This document shows positions 34,193 to 42,097 of a DNA stretch of 64,000 nt, piece by piece; the first letter of the stretch is position 1, and every line of letters starts with the position of its first letter. The stretch comes from Rhizobium sp. Q54. GTDB taxonomy: Bacteria > Pseudomonadota > Alphaproteobacteria > Rhizobiales > Beijerinckiaceae. Below the pieces are notes generated by a model. That model worked only from the letters and a program-made list of their open reading frames with translations. It was not told the origin of the DNA and made no database searches. The stretch covers positions 1-64,000 of the forward strand of contig CAMCUC010000012.1 in NCBI GenBank assembly GCA_945878875.1, in the 5' to 3' direction. The position numbers were made by a program, and so were the translations under genes.

Positions 34193-34255
34193 TTGCGGGC
34201 TGGAAGCCCGCGGTCCAAAGTGCACCTCCATGGACCGCGGGCTTCCAGCCCGCAA
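34193..34255. repeat. Perfect 25-bp inverted repeat of a dispersed palindromic family
   Basis: Arms TTGCGGGCTGGAAGCCCGCG(GTCCA) at 34193-34217 and their exact complement at 34231-34255 flank a 13-base loop. Each arm also contains its own GCGGGCT/AGCCCGC palindrome. Single half-copies occur at 37003-37028, 40151-40175 and 49155-49245. The element resembles REP/BIME-type repeats. Confidence 0.85.
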
Positions 34256-34321
34256 AACGGCGTCAGTCGTTGCTTTGGGCTACAAACAGCCCACGTAAAC
34301 GGCGTTAGCCGCCGCCCAACC

Positions 34322-35176
34322 TCACCAATTATGCGCCTTCAAAAACCCCACCACGCGAGCTTCGGCGGCTTCGCGCGTTTGGCCGTCCACGCCGACGTCC
34401 CAATAATCGGACTTGGGCAGGCATTCCTGCAGATAGCGCGCGGCTGACGTGCCGTGGAACGCGTCGGCACCGGGCACGATGAGCGCGGGGATGTCGAGCT
34501 GCATCATGTCTTCGGGTTCGGCGCCCGCCGCCGTATCGCGGTCGAACATCGTGCGCAACATGCCGTCAACGATGATCTTGTAGCGCTCGACGTCCATCGC
34601 AGAATAGCGCGCGGCAAACTCGGGATCGGCTTTAATCACTGCGGCCCAGGGCCCACCGCGCGGGTCGGCGTTGAAGGGCTTGCCGTCGCGCTGCACCAGA
34701 TCGACCACGGCTTGCAGGCCTTCGCGCTGCACGAAGCCCAGATGATCGGCAAAGCGCATATGGCTGGAAATGCGATATTTCGGCCCGCCCGTCGGCCACC
34801 ACAGCACCATGGCGCCCACGCGCTCGGGATGCGCCACGGCGAACGCGGTTACGGGCGAGCAGCCCATGCAGCCGCCCATGATATGCGCGCGCTCGATGTG
34901 CAGATGATCCAGCAGGCCAGCGGCTTGTGTGACGAAATGCTGGAACGTAACGCGCTCCACGCGCCCGCCCGACTGGCCGCATTCGCGCCGGTCAAACGCA
35001 ATGCACCTGAAGTGCTGCGACAGCCATTCGAGCGGCTTCACCTTGGCATAAACGCCAAGGCCGGACCATTGTTCGACCACGGCGTTGAAGCCGCCGGGCG
35101 AGAACAGCAGCAGCGGCGGGCCGGAGCCCGACACTTCGTAGCGGGTGCGGATGCCGTCGATGTCTACAAAAGCCAT
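34322..35176 (-). CDS. Alpha/beta hydrolase with cysteine nucleophile position
   Basis: From ATG 35176 (MAFVDIDG) the protein has 284 residues and an alpha/beta-hydrolase fold. It has the oxyanion region FSPGGFNAV, the nucleophile elbow GGCMGC with Cys near residue 103 in place of the usual Ser, and a late Asp/His region (PGADAFHGTS). It follows the PanB-like gene by 5 bases and is co-transcribed with it. The Cys elbow occurs in dienelactone hydrolase and a few other hydrolases. The substrate is unknown. Confidence 0.8.
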   Translation of the reverse strand: MAFVDIDGIRTRYEVSGSGPPLLLFSPGGFNAVVEQWSGLGVYAKVKPLEWLSQHFRCIAFDRRECGQSGGRVERVTFQHFVTQAAGLLDHLHIERAHIMGGCMGCSPVTAFAVAHPERVGAMVLWWPTGGPKYRISSHMRFADHLGFVQREGLQAVVDLVQRDGKPFNADPRGGPWAAVIKADPEFAARYSAMDVERYKIIVDGMLRTMFDRDTAAGAEPEDMMQLDIPALIVPGADAFHGTSAARYLQECLPKSDYWDVGVDGQTREAAEARVVGFLKAHNW

Positions 35177-35181
35177 CTGTC

Positions 35182-36000
35182 TCAGCCCTTGATCTGCTTG
35201 CCAGCGCGGGCGTCGGCCACCAACGCCTTGAAGGCGTCGATCGTGCCCTGCGCCGTGTTGAAATAGGTGTCGGTCTTCGAGCCGATCCACTTCTCGCCAT
35301 AGCCCAGAACGGTTTGCGCCAGACGCACGCGGCCATCAAGCCACGGGCCACCGCCAAAGCCGCCGATGCAGGGGATTTTGACCGCCTTCACGACCGCCTC
35401 GCCAGCCACCGGGCCGGAGTTCGTAAAGTCGAGCGCCACCGCGCCAGCTTCCTCCAGCATCAAGCCTTCTTCGACCAGCTTTGACGCAGCCTCAGCAGTC
35501 GCCAGCGCAGCCGACGAGCTTTGGGCAGAATAGGGGATGCCGTACTTCAGCGCGGTTTGCGGCGTCAGGCCAAATTGCGCGAACACGGGGATTCCCGCCT
35601 GCGTCATCGCGCGCACGACTTCGGGGAAATTGGCGGCGGCGTCGACCTTTATCATGTCCGCGCCGCCTTCCTTGATGATGCGCACGGCGGCCTTCATAGC
35701 GCTCGACAGGCCTTCCTGAAGCGGGCCATAGGGCATGTCGCACGACACCAGCATGCGATCCGTGGCGCGGCGGACAGCCCTGCAGCACAGTAGGATCTCG
35801 TCGAGCGTAACCTCGAGCATGGTGGAGTGGCCCCACAAATTGGCGCCAACGCTATCGCCCACGACGATGAAATCCACGCCCGCGCGGTCTGCAAATTTTG
35901 TGGTGGGGAAATCCCACGCCACCACGCCAATGCTCTTCTTGCCGTCGCGCTTGCGTTGCTGGAGCAGCGGGATGGTGACGGTCTCAAAAGCGTCGGACAT
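35182..36000 (-). CDS. PanB-like protein (ketopantoate hydroxymethyltransferase family, divergent)
   Basis: The 272-residue TIM-barrel protein has PanB-family motifs: GDSVGANLWGH with TLDEILLCCRAVRR, CDMPYG, GGADMIKVDA, FGLTPQ and IPCIGGFGGG. The metal-binding Asp positions are kept. Positions matching the E. coli PanB catalytic Glu (LECVP; here LDFTN) and the His of GHLGLTP (here QFGLTP) are changed. It may be a PanB paralog acting on another alpha-keto acid rather than true pantothenate synthesis. It is paired with a hydrolase gene. Confidence 0.75.
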   Translation of the reverse strand: MSDAFETVTIPLLQQRKRDGKKSIGVVAWDFPTTKFADRAGVDFIVVGDSVGANLWGHSTMLEVTLDEILLCCRAVRRATDRMLVSCDMPYGPLQEGLSSAMKAAVRIIKEGGADMIKVDAAANFPEVVRAMTQAGIPVFAQFGLTPQTALKYGIPYSAQSSSAALATAEAASKLVEEGLMLEEAGAVALDFTNSGPVAGEAVVKAVKIPCIGGFGGGPWLDGRVRLAQTVLGYGEKWIGSKTDTYFNTAQGTIDAFKALVADARAGKQIKG

Positions 36001-36095
36001 AGCGATCCTCTTGTGGTTTCCTCTGCGCGTCGCGCGCGCCTGCCGCTTATTGCACGCAAGGGGCGAGGCTCGTCAATAATGGTGCTGTTTTAACG

Positions 36096-36893
36096 ATGCC
36101 GTTTGCGCGCCCGGACGTCCGGTCTATATTTGAGGCAACTCTAATTTGGGGGTATACCTTGGACGAGACCATGCGGCGGGCTCTTAAGCCCGGAGATTCC
36201 GAAATCCGTGCGCTGCCTTTGGGCGCCAACACCAAATTCGCACGCCAATTGCTCGGCGACGGCTGCGCGCGTGCGCTCGATATCGGCTGCGGCGAGGGCA
36301 AATTTACGCGCGGGATCGCGGCCTTTATCGGCGAGGTCGTGGGCGTGGACGTGAAGGAGCGCGCGATCTTGAAGGCGCGTTCGGCTGCGGAGGCCGAGGG
36401 CGTGGCGGTGGATTTTCAAATCGCCAGCGGCGAGTCGCTGCCATGGGCCGACGGCCATTTCGACGTAGTGATTTTCTCCAATTCACTGCACCACATGCCG
36501 GACCCGGCCAAAGCTCTGGCCGAAGCCGCCCGCGTGCTGGCGCAAGGCGGGCTGCTTTACGTGATGGAGCCGGTGGCGGCAGGCCATTACCACGAGGCGA
36601 CAAGCTTTGTGAACGACGAAACAATCGTGCGCACGCAGGCTTGGGGCGCGTTGAATTCAATGCTGGGGCAGGGGCTCTCACGCGCGCAGGAAAACCTATA
36701 TCGATCGCGCCGGGTGTTTCCTTCGTTTGAAGACTGGAGGGACGACCAATTGGAGCGCGACGAAAAGCGCCGCACAAAGTTCGACGCCGATCCTGACGGC
36801 GTGAAGACGCGGTTCGAAATGTTGGCCGACAAGGAAGACGGCAAGCTGGCGTTCGATCAGGTGTTCCGGGTGGATTTGCTGACGAAGGCGTGA
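36096..36893 (+). CDS. Class I SAM-dependent methyltransferase
   Basis: The protein has motif I ALDIGCGEGKFT, the VVGVDVKE acidic strand, DFQIASGESLPW, VVIFSNSLHHM and the ALAEAARVLAQGGLLYVMEP segment typical of Methyltransf_11 enzymes. The start is uncertain. ATG 36096 lacks a ribosome site. TTG 36156 (after GGGGGTATACC) or ATG 36171 are alternatives that keep all motifs. The nearest gene on the same strand is far away, so it is probably monocistronic. Confidence 0.85.
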   Translation: MPFARPDVRSIFEATLIWGYTLDETMRRALKPGDSEIRALPLGANTKFARQLLGDGCARALDIGCGEGKFTRGIAAFIGEVVGVDVKERAILKARSAAEAEGVAVDFQIASGESLPWADGHFDVVIFSNSLHHMPDPAKALAEAARVLAQGGLLYVMEPVAAGHYHEATSFVNDETIVRTQAWGALNSMLGQGLSRAQENLYRSRRVFPSFEDWRDDQLERDEKRRTKFDADPDGVKTRFEMLADKEDGKLAFDQVFRVDLLTKA

Positions 36894-37002
36894 GGGGCGG
36901 GGGTGATTATTGAGGCTGCATATTGCAGCTGCAACGCCCGCCGCTTTTATCCACTAAGTCCCAAACACGTCTTGGTCGCGAAGGCCGGGATGAAGCGGAG
37001 CC

Positions 37003-37028
37003 CGGATCGCAGGCTTCCAGCCCGCATG
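37003..37028. repeat. Half-copy of the dispersed palindromic repeat
   Basis: GGATCGCAGGCTTCCAGCCCGCATGC matches one arm of the 34193-34255 element with few changes. It lies in the 224-base gap 36894-37117, which otherwise holds only the terminator at 37061. Confidence 0.7.
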
Positions 37029-37060
37029 CGATGCATCAGCGCCGCTCGCCCGTGCCCCAC

Positions 37061-37094
37061 AAAACAATAAAACGGCCGGGCGCAAACCCGGCCG
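37061..37094 (-). terminator. Intrinsic terminator of the alcohol dehydrogenase gene
   Basis: On the minus strand CGGCCGGG and CCCGGCCG form an 8-bp stem with a 6-base loop, followed by TTTTATTGTTTTG. It lies 24 bases behind the stop at 37118. Confidence 0.85.
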
Positions 37095-37117
37095 CTCTCT
37101 AACTCAATCCAACAAGC

Positions 37118-38233
37118 TTACAGCCAGGGCATCAGCGATGCGTGAATCACGTCCTTCACGCCGCCTTCCTTGTTTCCGACGGACTTGATCGCGAGATCCA
37201 CTTCGTTCAGGCCGAACTTGTGGGTGGTGACGAGGTCCAGCGGGAAGCGCTGCGAGGCGAGCTGCTGAAGGGCTAGTTCGCAGGCCAGGTACGAATGGCC
37301 GCGCGCGGAATACATGGTGATGTATTTCGTGGTCATTTTCCCGATGGGGAAGTTCGGGAATTCCGGCATTTCGCCCTGAACCACGATGCGGCCAGCCTTG
37401 CGCTTCAGCGCTTCGATGCCGAGCATAATCGGGATCGTGCCGGCGCCCGCGGTGCAATCGAGCACCACGTCCACGCCGCGACCGCCCGTTACTTCCATGA
37501 TGCGCTGTAACGGATCTTCCGCGTTCACGTCAATCGTCACGTCGGCGCCGAGCTTCTTGGCAACTTCGAGACGAGCGTGATCCTTGGACGTGCCGGTGAT
37601 GATGATCTGCTTGGCGCCGGCCTGCTTGCAGATAACCGTCTGCGAAAGGCCCTGCTGGCCGGGGCCCTGAATCAGCACAACGTCGTTGTAGCCGACCTTG
37701 CCTTCAAACAGCGACCATTCGATGCCGTTGGCCATGGGGGTGACGAGGCCCGCCAGCTCCGGCGATACGCCCTTGGGGACGTGATGGACGACCGCGTTCC
37801 AAGGCAAGTAGACGTATTGCGCAAAGCCGCCCCACAGGTGAGGCGCACGCTCGGACGACGTGTAGCCGTAGCGGATGCCCTCGGGATTGGTGCGCCAGTC
37901 GGTGTTTTCGCAATGGCGATACTCGCCCTTGTGGCACCATTCGCACTTGCCGCACATGACATAGTGCTCAACGAAGACGAGATCGCCTTCCTTGAATCCC
38001 TTGCGGCGGGTGAATTCGCGACCGCATTTGGCGATGTAGCCGATGTTCTCATGGCCCATGATGACGTTGGCTTTGGTCGGCGGGCTGCCGTAGAGCTTCA
38101 CGTCTGTGCCGCAAATGCCGGCGACTTCCATCTTGAGGAGCGCAGCATCCTCCGGGATGTCGGGCATGGGATATTGAAGAATTTCAGTCTTGTTGGGCGC
38201 AGTGCGCACGGCGGCCAAAACTTTCTCAACCAC
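37118..38233 (-). CDS. Zinc-dependent alcohol/threonine-dehydrogenase-like MDR enzyme
   Basis: The 371-residue medium-chain dehydrogenase has catalytic-zinc residues in ICGTDVK and MGHENIGYI, a structural-zinc lobe CGKCEWCHKGEYRHC, and a Rossmann cofactor domain (IQGPGQQGLSQTVICKQAGA, GADVTIDVNAED). It resembles the paralog at 38969..40069 throughout, including the QGPGQQGL motif. It probably oxidises a secondary alcohol or sorbitol/threonine-type substrate with NAD(P). The actual substrate is not identifiable. Confidence 0.88.
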   Translation of the reverse strand: MVEKVLAAVRTAPNKTEILQYPMPDIPEDAALLKMEVAGICGTDVKLYGSPPTKANVIMGHENIGYIAKCGREFTRRKGFKEGDLVFVEHYVMCGKCEWCHKGEYRHCENTDWRTNPEGIRYGYTSSERAPHLWGGFAQYVYLPWNAVVHHVPKGVSPELAGLVTPMANGIEWSLFEGKVGYNDVVLIQGPGQQGLSQTVICKQAGAKQIIITGTSKDHARLEVAKKLGADVTIDVNAEDPLQRIMEVTGGRGVDVVLDCTAGAGTIPIMLGIEALKRKAGRIVVQGEMPEFPNFPIGKMTTKYITMYSARGHSYLACELALQQLASQRFPLDLVTTHKFGLNEVDLAIKSVGNKEGGVKDVIHASLMPWL

Positions 38234-38313
38234 GAGCGTCTCCTTCTGGTGTTTCTTGAGCGGATGGAGCGCACTCTAGGACCGGCCCCGGAAGGGTCAA
38301 GTCAAAAAGGCGA

Positions 38314-38784
38314 TCACGGGTCCGGGCTTGGTGAATCGGCGGTAAATCCATGCCGCTTTGGCGCGCCGCCGCGCATGGGCGAAAGGCGCTCGTCGCCCGC
38401 AATCACTGCCGCCGCCAGAGCGCGAAAGCGGGCTGCGTCAGGGTGCGCCGTGGCCTCTTTGGGCGGGAGTCTTGCGCCCAGCTCGCTGAGTTCGGGAAAC
38501 GTCGCCAGCCACGGCTCGCTGCTTTCAAGGCTAAGTCCATCGACGCCGGGACGGCACACGAAGGCCATCGACAGGCGGTCGTCAGGCAGCGAATCGTCTT
38601 TGAAGGCGCCCACCACAAGGCCAAGGCGAAGCATGGGATATTTGGGCATGCCAGCAGGCTCGGCGAAGTAAACCGCAACCGGCGCCCCGTCCTCCATCAC
38701 CGCCCCGCGAACGCCCGGCGCCCCCGCGCAACAGGTGCACAGGGCGACGTCGTCTTCGGGGCTGGGTTCGATGTGGAATGTCAT
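38314..38784 (-). CDS. Hypothetical protein
   Basis: The 156-residue soluble protein starts with an acidic segment and a CTCC motif (VALCTCCAGAPGVRG), followed by beta-rich sequence (GAPVAVYFAEPAGMP, MLRLGLVVGAF). No family is recognised. Its 5' region contains a GAGTAGGC repeat and seven copies of GGAAGAA ending 31 bases from the ATG. Codon use and GC content match the neighbours. Confidence 0.65.
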   Translation of the reverse strand: MTFHIEPSPEDDVALCTCCAGAPGVRGAVMEDGAPVAVYFAEPAGMPKYPMLRLGLVVGAFKDDSLPDDRLSMAFVCRPGVDGLSLESSEPWLATFPELSELGARLPPKEATAHPDAARFRALAAAVIAGDERLSPMRGGAPKRHGFTADSPSPDP

Positions 38785-38795
38785 GTTTATTTGGC

Positions 38796-38816
38796 GAGTA
38801 GGCAGTAGGCAGTAGG
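38796..38816. repeat. GAGTAGGCAGTAGG simple repeat, copy 2
   Basis: The run GAGTAGGCAGTAGGCAGTAGG is the same as that before ndk and leads directly into the GGAAGAA array. An inverted version lies at 38932-38967, so the whole 38.79-38.97 kb gap is made of nested repeats. Confidence 0.8.
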
Positions 38817-38863
38817 AAGAAGGAAGAAGGAAGAAGGAAGAAGGAAGAAGGAAGAAGGAAGAA
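38815..38863. repeat. Heptanucleotide microsatellite, seven copies of GGAAGAA
   Basis: Seven exact tandem copies of GGAAGAA lie 31 bases upstream of the minus-strand gene starting at 38784. Perfect heptamer arrays of this kind are prone to slippage. Confidence 0.95.
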
Positions 38864-38879
38864 GAAAGGGTTCGTTGCT

Positions 38880-38930
38880 CTTCCTTCTCCCGCAGGCGAG
38901 AGATCGCGCGCAGCGTGACGGATGAGTGGT
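38880..38930. repeat. Dispersed intergenic repeat (CTTCCTTCTCCCGCAGGCG type), copy A
   Basis: The segment shares CTTCCTTCTCCCGCAGGCG, then a GCGCGCAGCGTGACGGATGAG tail, with 56625-56680. The pattern (CTCCCGC..GCGGGAGAAGG...CGGATGAG) is a family of intergenic repeats that I know to be common in alphaproteobacteria. Confidence 0.7.
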
Positions 38931-38931
38931 A

Positions 38932-38967
38932 CTCTACTGCCTATTGCCTACTCCCTACTCCCTCCCT
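38932..38967. repeat. Inverted copy of the AGTAGGC simple repeat
   Basis: ACTCTACTGCCTATTGCCTACTCCCTACTCC is the reverse complement of a degenerate GGAGTAGGGAGTAGGCAATAGGCAGTAG run. It faces 38796-38816 and abuts the stop of the dehydrogenase gene at 38969. Confidence 0.7.
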
Positions 38968-38968
38968 T

Positions 38969-40069
38969 TCACATCCACGGATCAATCGACACATGGATGG
39001 ACCGTTCCTCCATCTGTCCGCCGACGATCTTCAGCGCCTTGTCGATCTCGTTCAGGCCGAACCTGTGCGTTGACATAAGCTCCAGCGGCAGTTTTTTGGC
39101 GGCCATGGTGCGCAGCGCCATTTCCACCGCCTCAAAGCTGTGGCCGCGCAGGCCGCGTAGCGTGAGCTGGTTGTTGATGAGTTTGTTGACGTCCAGCGGG
39201 TCCGTGCTCTCGCCGCGTGAAACAGTGAGCAGCACGCCGCGCTTGCGCAAGAGTGCCAGCGACGGGTTAATATTTTTGGGGCCGATGCCTGCGCAATCGA
39301 GCACGATGTCCGCCATGCGCCCGCCGGTGATGCGCGATACGGCGGCGCCCAAATCTTCCTCGTCAACGGCCACCGTATGCGAAGCGCCAAGGGCTTTGGC
39401 CAGATCAAAGCGCGCTGAATCGTGCGACATGCCAGACACGATGATGAGGTCGGCGCCCGCCACCTTGGCCGCAATCACGCCGCCCAGACCCTGCTGGCCG
39501 GGGCCTTGAATCACGATGTTTTTGCCGGGGCCTGCGCCGCCGTCAAAATACATCCATTGGAAGCCGTTGCCGATCGGCAGCGCCATCGCCGCGATATGGG
39601 GCTCAACGCCCGCAGGCACTTTGTGCACGACGGTGCGCGGATGCATATAGGCGAACTGGCTGTAGCCGCCCCAGAGCGAGGGTTGCACGGAGATGGGCGT
39701 CGAGCCGAAGCGGATTTTGCCGGGCAGGCGCTGATCGGTCTCAAGGCACGAGCGCATTTCACCGCCGCGGCAATATTCGCAATGGCCGCAGGGCAGATAT
39801 TCCTCCAGCGCGACGAGATCGCCTTCTTTCACGCCCCAGCGATACTTGGCCGCCTCGCCGATTTTCTCAATCGTGCCGACCATTTCATGGCCCAGAATGC
39901 GCGGGCCGGGCTTGTCGTTTTTGTACATGCCCCAATCGCTGCCGCAGATGCCGGTCACGGCGATACGCAGCAAGCCCGCGTCAGTTGGAATTTCGGGCAG
40001 GGGGAAGTCCATCAATTCGGTCTTCACCGAACCCACCGCAACCGCCGCGCGGGACATCATGCTCGCCAA
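38969..40069 (-). CDS. Zinc-dependent alcohol dehydrogenase-like MDR enzyme, second copy
   Basis: The best start is TTG 40069, eight bases after an AGGAGG ribosome site (366 residues). ATG 40075 is too close to that site and ATG 40060 is farther away. The ORF track's 40378 start runs through a repeat. Motifs are catalytic-zinc ICGSDWG and LGHEMVGTI, structural-zinc CGHCEYCRGGEMRSC, and a Rossmann region (IQGPGQQGLGGVIAAKVAGA). It is a paralog of 37118..38233. The substrate is unknown. Confidence 0.87.
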   Translation of the reverse strand: MASMMSRAAVAVGSVKTELMDFPLPEIPTDAGLLRIAVTGICGSDWGMYKNDKPGPRILGHEMVGTIEKIGEAAKYRWGVKEGDLVALEEYLPCGHCEYCRGGEMRSCLETDQRLPGKIRFGSTPISVQPSLWGGYSQFAYMHPRTVVHKVPAGVEPHIAAMALPIGNGFQWMYFDGGAGPGKNIVIQGPGQQGLGGVIAAKVAGADLIIVSGMSHDSARFDLAKALGASHTVAVDEEDLGAAVSRITGGRMADIVLDCAGIGPKNINPSLALLRKRGVLLTVSRGESTDPLDVNKLINNQLTLRGLRGHSFEAVEMALRTMAAKKLPLELMSTHRFGLNEIDKALKIVGGQMEERSIHVSIDPWM

Positions 40070-40150
40070 GATCATCTCCTCCTGTTTTTTAATGTTTGGC
40101 TCCAAACGGCGGGTAAAGCAAATGGGCAGCAGGCAGTGGGGCGCTTCTTT

Positions 40151-40175
40151 GGACCGCGGGGTTCCAGCCCGCAAC
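40151..40175. repeat. Half-copy of the dispersed palindromic repeat
   Basis: GGACCGCGGGGTTCCAGCCCGCAAC differs from the arm at 34231-34255 at one base. It lies between a dehydrogenase gene and the PRC-barrel terminator. Confidence 0.75.
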
Positions 40176-40208
40176 GGTGCCGATGCATCAGGCATTGGGA
40201 GCGCCAAA

Positions 40209-40238
40209 AGAAAAAAGGCGGGCTTGCTACCCGCCTTT
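40209..40238 (-). terminator. Intrinsic terminator of the PRC-barrel gene
   Basis: On the minus strand AAGGCGGG and CCCGCCTT form a stem followed by TTTTTTC. It lies about 20 bases behind the stop at 40260. Confidence 0.85.
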
Positions 40239-40259
40239 CCTGTCGATTGTACGCGAAGA

Positions 40260-40820
40260 TCAGCGCGGGGAGGGAGGCGTTTCTCCCATGGGCGTGCCGG
40301 CGGGTGGCGGCGCGACCGGGCCGCGGGGGGTGGTCGCCGTTGTCGATATGCGGTCACGCTGCGTCCATGAGTCTTCATACTTGAACTCAGGGGCGGTCTT
40401 CATCTGGTCGCGCGTCGTGTTCAGGACCACGCGCCAGTTATTGCCTTCCGGCATCATGTTCAAACTATCGTAATTGACGGCTACCCAACGCTCGCCGATT
40501 CCAAGAAAACCACCGACGCTGATGATGGCGGCTTTCACGTCGCCCTGTCGATCCATGATAAGGTCTTCGACCTCGCCCACAGTTTCATTCAGGTTGTTGC
40601 GCACGTTCACGCCAATGATGCGGGAGACGCGCAGTTCCTCGCCGCTGTGATTGTAATATGTAACTGGCCTGACCGCCTGTGCAGCGCCACTTTGCATGGC
40701 TCCGGGCTGTTGCGCAGCTGGCGGCTGGCGTGGGGGCGTCTGCTGCTGCTGGGCCTGCGCAAATGCAGCGCCGGTTGAAAGCGCAAAGCCCGTGAGCGCG
40801 ATGATGATGAGTGATTGCAT
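40260..40820 (-). CDS. Exported PRC-barrel domain protein
   Basis: From ATG 40820, preceded by GGAGATACCC, the protein has 186 residues: a signal peptide (to about AFAQA), a Gln/Pro-rich linker, and a PRC-barrel (RVSRIIGVNVRNNLNETVGEVEDLIMDRQGDVKAAIISVGGFLGIGERWVAV). A Pro-rich tail follows. PRC-barrel proteins of this type are often stress-induced in alphaproteobacteria. It follows csbD by 52 bases in the stress island and probably shares its EcfG promoter. The ORF-track extension into csbD is not real. Confidence 0.85.
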   Translation of the reverse strand: MQSLIIIALTGFALSTGAAFAQAQQQQTPPRQPPAAQQPGAMQSGAAQAVRPVTYYNHSGEELRVSRIIGVNVRNNLNETVGEVEDLIMDRQGDVKAAIISVGGFLGIGERWVAVNYDSLNMMPEGNNWRVVLNTTRDQMKTAPEFKYEDSWTQRDRISTTATTPRGPVAPPPAGTPMGETPPSPR

Positions 40821-40872
40821 GGGTATCTCCTGTTGCAACATCGCCGTGTTATTGAGCTTTTGTCTTGTTGGC

Positions 40873-41079
40873 TCAGCTCTTGTCTTGCCGGGCCAGCCAT
40901 GCCTCGATCTCGCGATCAGCATCGTCCTTGGCCATTCCATAACGCTCTTGCAGCTTGCCGGAGAGCTGGTCCTTGCGGCCAGCGACAGCCTCAAAATCAT
41001 CGTCCGTAAGCTTGCCCCATTGCTCCCGAACATTGCCCTTGAGCTGCTTCCAATTACCTTCAACGCGATCCCAATTCAT
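40873..41079 (-). CDS. CsbD-family stress protein
   Basis: From ATG 41079, preceded by TGAGGGCAGCC, the protein has 68 residues with the CsbD signature (MNWDRVEGNWKQLKGNVREQWGKLTDDD; the GKLQERYG repeat). CsbD proteins are small, hydrophilic and general-stress-induced; their mechanism is unknown. A GGAAC-N16-GGTT element lies 65 bases upstream, so EcfG control is likely. Confidence 0.92.
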   Translation of the reverse strand: MNWDRVEGNWKQLKGNVREQWGKLTDDDFEAVAGRKDQLSGKLQERYGMAKDDADREIEAWLARQDKS

Positions 41080-41143
41080 GGCTGCCCTCATTGTTAAAGC
41101 GCGAATGAGGCGACGCTTCATTGCGTCGATCATCTTCGCATTC

Positions 41144-41168
41144 AACCGCCCGTTTAAGCTTTGGTTCC
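41144..41168 (-). promoter_or_regulatory. EcfG-type promoter of csbD
   Basis: On the minus strand GGAAC (41168-41164) and GGTT (41147-41144) are separated by 16 bases. The general stress consensus is GGAAC-N16/17-cGTT, so only the first base of the -10 differs. Confidence 0.65.
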
Positions 41169-41213
41169 GGGCAAGAGACTGGCAAGAGATCCGGACATGA
41201 ATGCCAAGAAAAC

Positions 41214-41241
41214 AAAAGCCCGCGCTTGCGGCGCGGGCTTT
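41214..41241 (-). terminator. Intrinsic terminator of nepR-ecfG
   Basis: On the minus strand AAAGCCCGCGC and GCGCGGGCTTT form an 11-bp stem with a 5-base loop, followed by TGTTTTC. It lies about 30 bases behind the ecfG stop. Confidence 0.85.
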
Positions 41242-41271
41242 CAGGCTTTGGGGAAGTGCGCTGAATGAATG

Positions 41272-41820
41272 TCAGGCACCGCTTTGCGCCGTTACGGAGC
41301 GGCTTCGCGCGTCAGCCGATAGATCTTCGGGTCCGTCGATAGACAGAATTTCCGCAAGCTTTGTGCGCGCGCGATTGACGCGGCTTTTGATGGTGCCGAC
41401 CGCGCATTGGCAAATCTCGGCGGCTTCCTCATAGGAAAATCCAGATGCGCCGACGAGCAGAAGCGCTTCGCGTTGGTCTGGCGGCAGCGATTCAAGCGCA
41501 AGTCGAAAATCCTGTACGTCCAGATGGGCATCTTGCGAGGCCTGCACGGAAAGCCGGGCAGCATAGGCGCCGTCTTCGTCCTGCACCTCGCGGCGTCGCT
41601 TGCGATATTCCGAGTGAAAGAGGTTGCGCAAGATCGTAAAGAGCCATGCGTTCAGGTTTGTGCCGGGCTGAAAACTGTCGGCGTTCGCCCACGCGCGCAT
41701 GAGCGTATCCTGCACAAGATCGTCCGCTCGTTCTGCGCGACCGCTCAGCGAAATTGCGAACGCGCGAAGCGAGGGAAGAGCTTTCATGAGACCGGCTGTG
41801 AATTCTGCGCGATCATTCAC
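41272..41820 (-). CDS. ecfG: General stress response ECF sigma factor EcfG
   Basis: The 182-residue ECF sigma factor has region 2 (RADDLVQDTLMRAWANADSFQPGTNLNAWLFTILRN) and region 4 (LPPDQREALLLVGASGFSYEEAAEICQCAVGTIKSRVNRAR), and belongs to group ECF15. NepR holds it inactive until phosphorylated PhyR takes NepR away. It overlaps nepR by 4 bases. Confidence 0.95.
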   Translation of the reverse strand: MNDRAEFTAGLMKALPSLRAFAISLSGRAERADDLVQDTLMRAWANADSFQPGTNLNAWLFTILRNLFHSEYRKRRREVQDEDGAYAARLSVQASQDAHLDVQDFRLALESLPPDQREALLLVGASGFSYEEAAEICQCAVGTIKSRVNRARTKLAEILSIDGPEDLSADARSRSVTAQSGA

Positions 41821-42011
41821 GATTGGCCTTCCTGACGCTCTTTTTCGTCGAGCTTTACGAGCAATTCAACAAACTTTTCCGGGATCGGTTCATTGAGCAG
41901 TTCGTCGTAATAGGAACGCAATTTCGTCCCAATACGACGCTGTATATGTTCGTCTATCTGAAGCTCTTCGTCGAGATTCTCCACTTCGGCGCTGGCTTGT
42001 TTTCTTTTCAT
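41817..42011 (-). CDS. nepR: Anti-sigma factor NepR
   Basis: The 64-residue acidic protein has the NepR core (IQRRIGTKLRSYYDELLNEPIPEKFVELLVKLD), which forms the two helices that bind EcfG or PhyR. It is encoded first, overlapping ecfG by 4 bases, and diverges from phyR, as in most alphaproteobacterial loci. Confidence 0.95.
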   Translation of the reverse strand: MKRKQASAEVENLDEELQIDEHIQRRIGTKLRSYYDELLNEPIPEKFVELLVKLDEKERQEGQS

Positions 42012-42097
42012 CGAGAAGAGCCCCTTATAGGCGCTGCATCGTAATTTGTTTGTTTTGTCATGAAACGCCGATCTATTAGATTCCGCCGTACAGCTTT

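Noticed and set aside
37577-38671. 364-aa plus-strand ORF opposite the alcohol dehydrogenase gene
   Set aside because: It is antisense to a clear zinc dehydrogenase with all motifs. Long open antisense frames are expected in GC-rich genes.
38796-38967. Clustered short repeats as a CRISPR array
   Set aside because: The units are 7-base simple repeats without unique spacers, and no cas gene is present.
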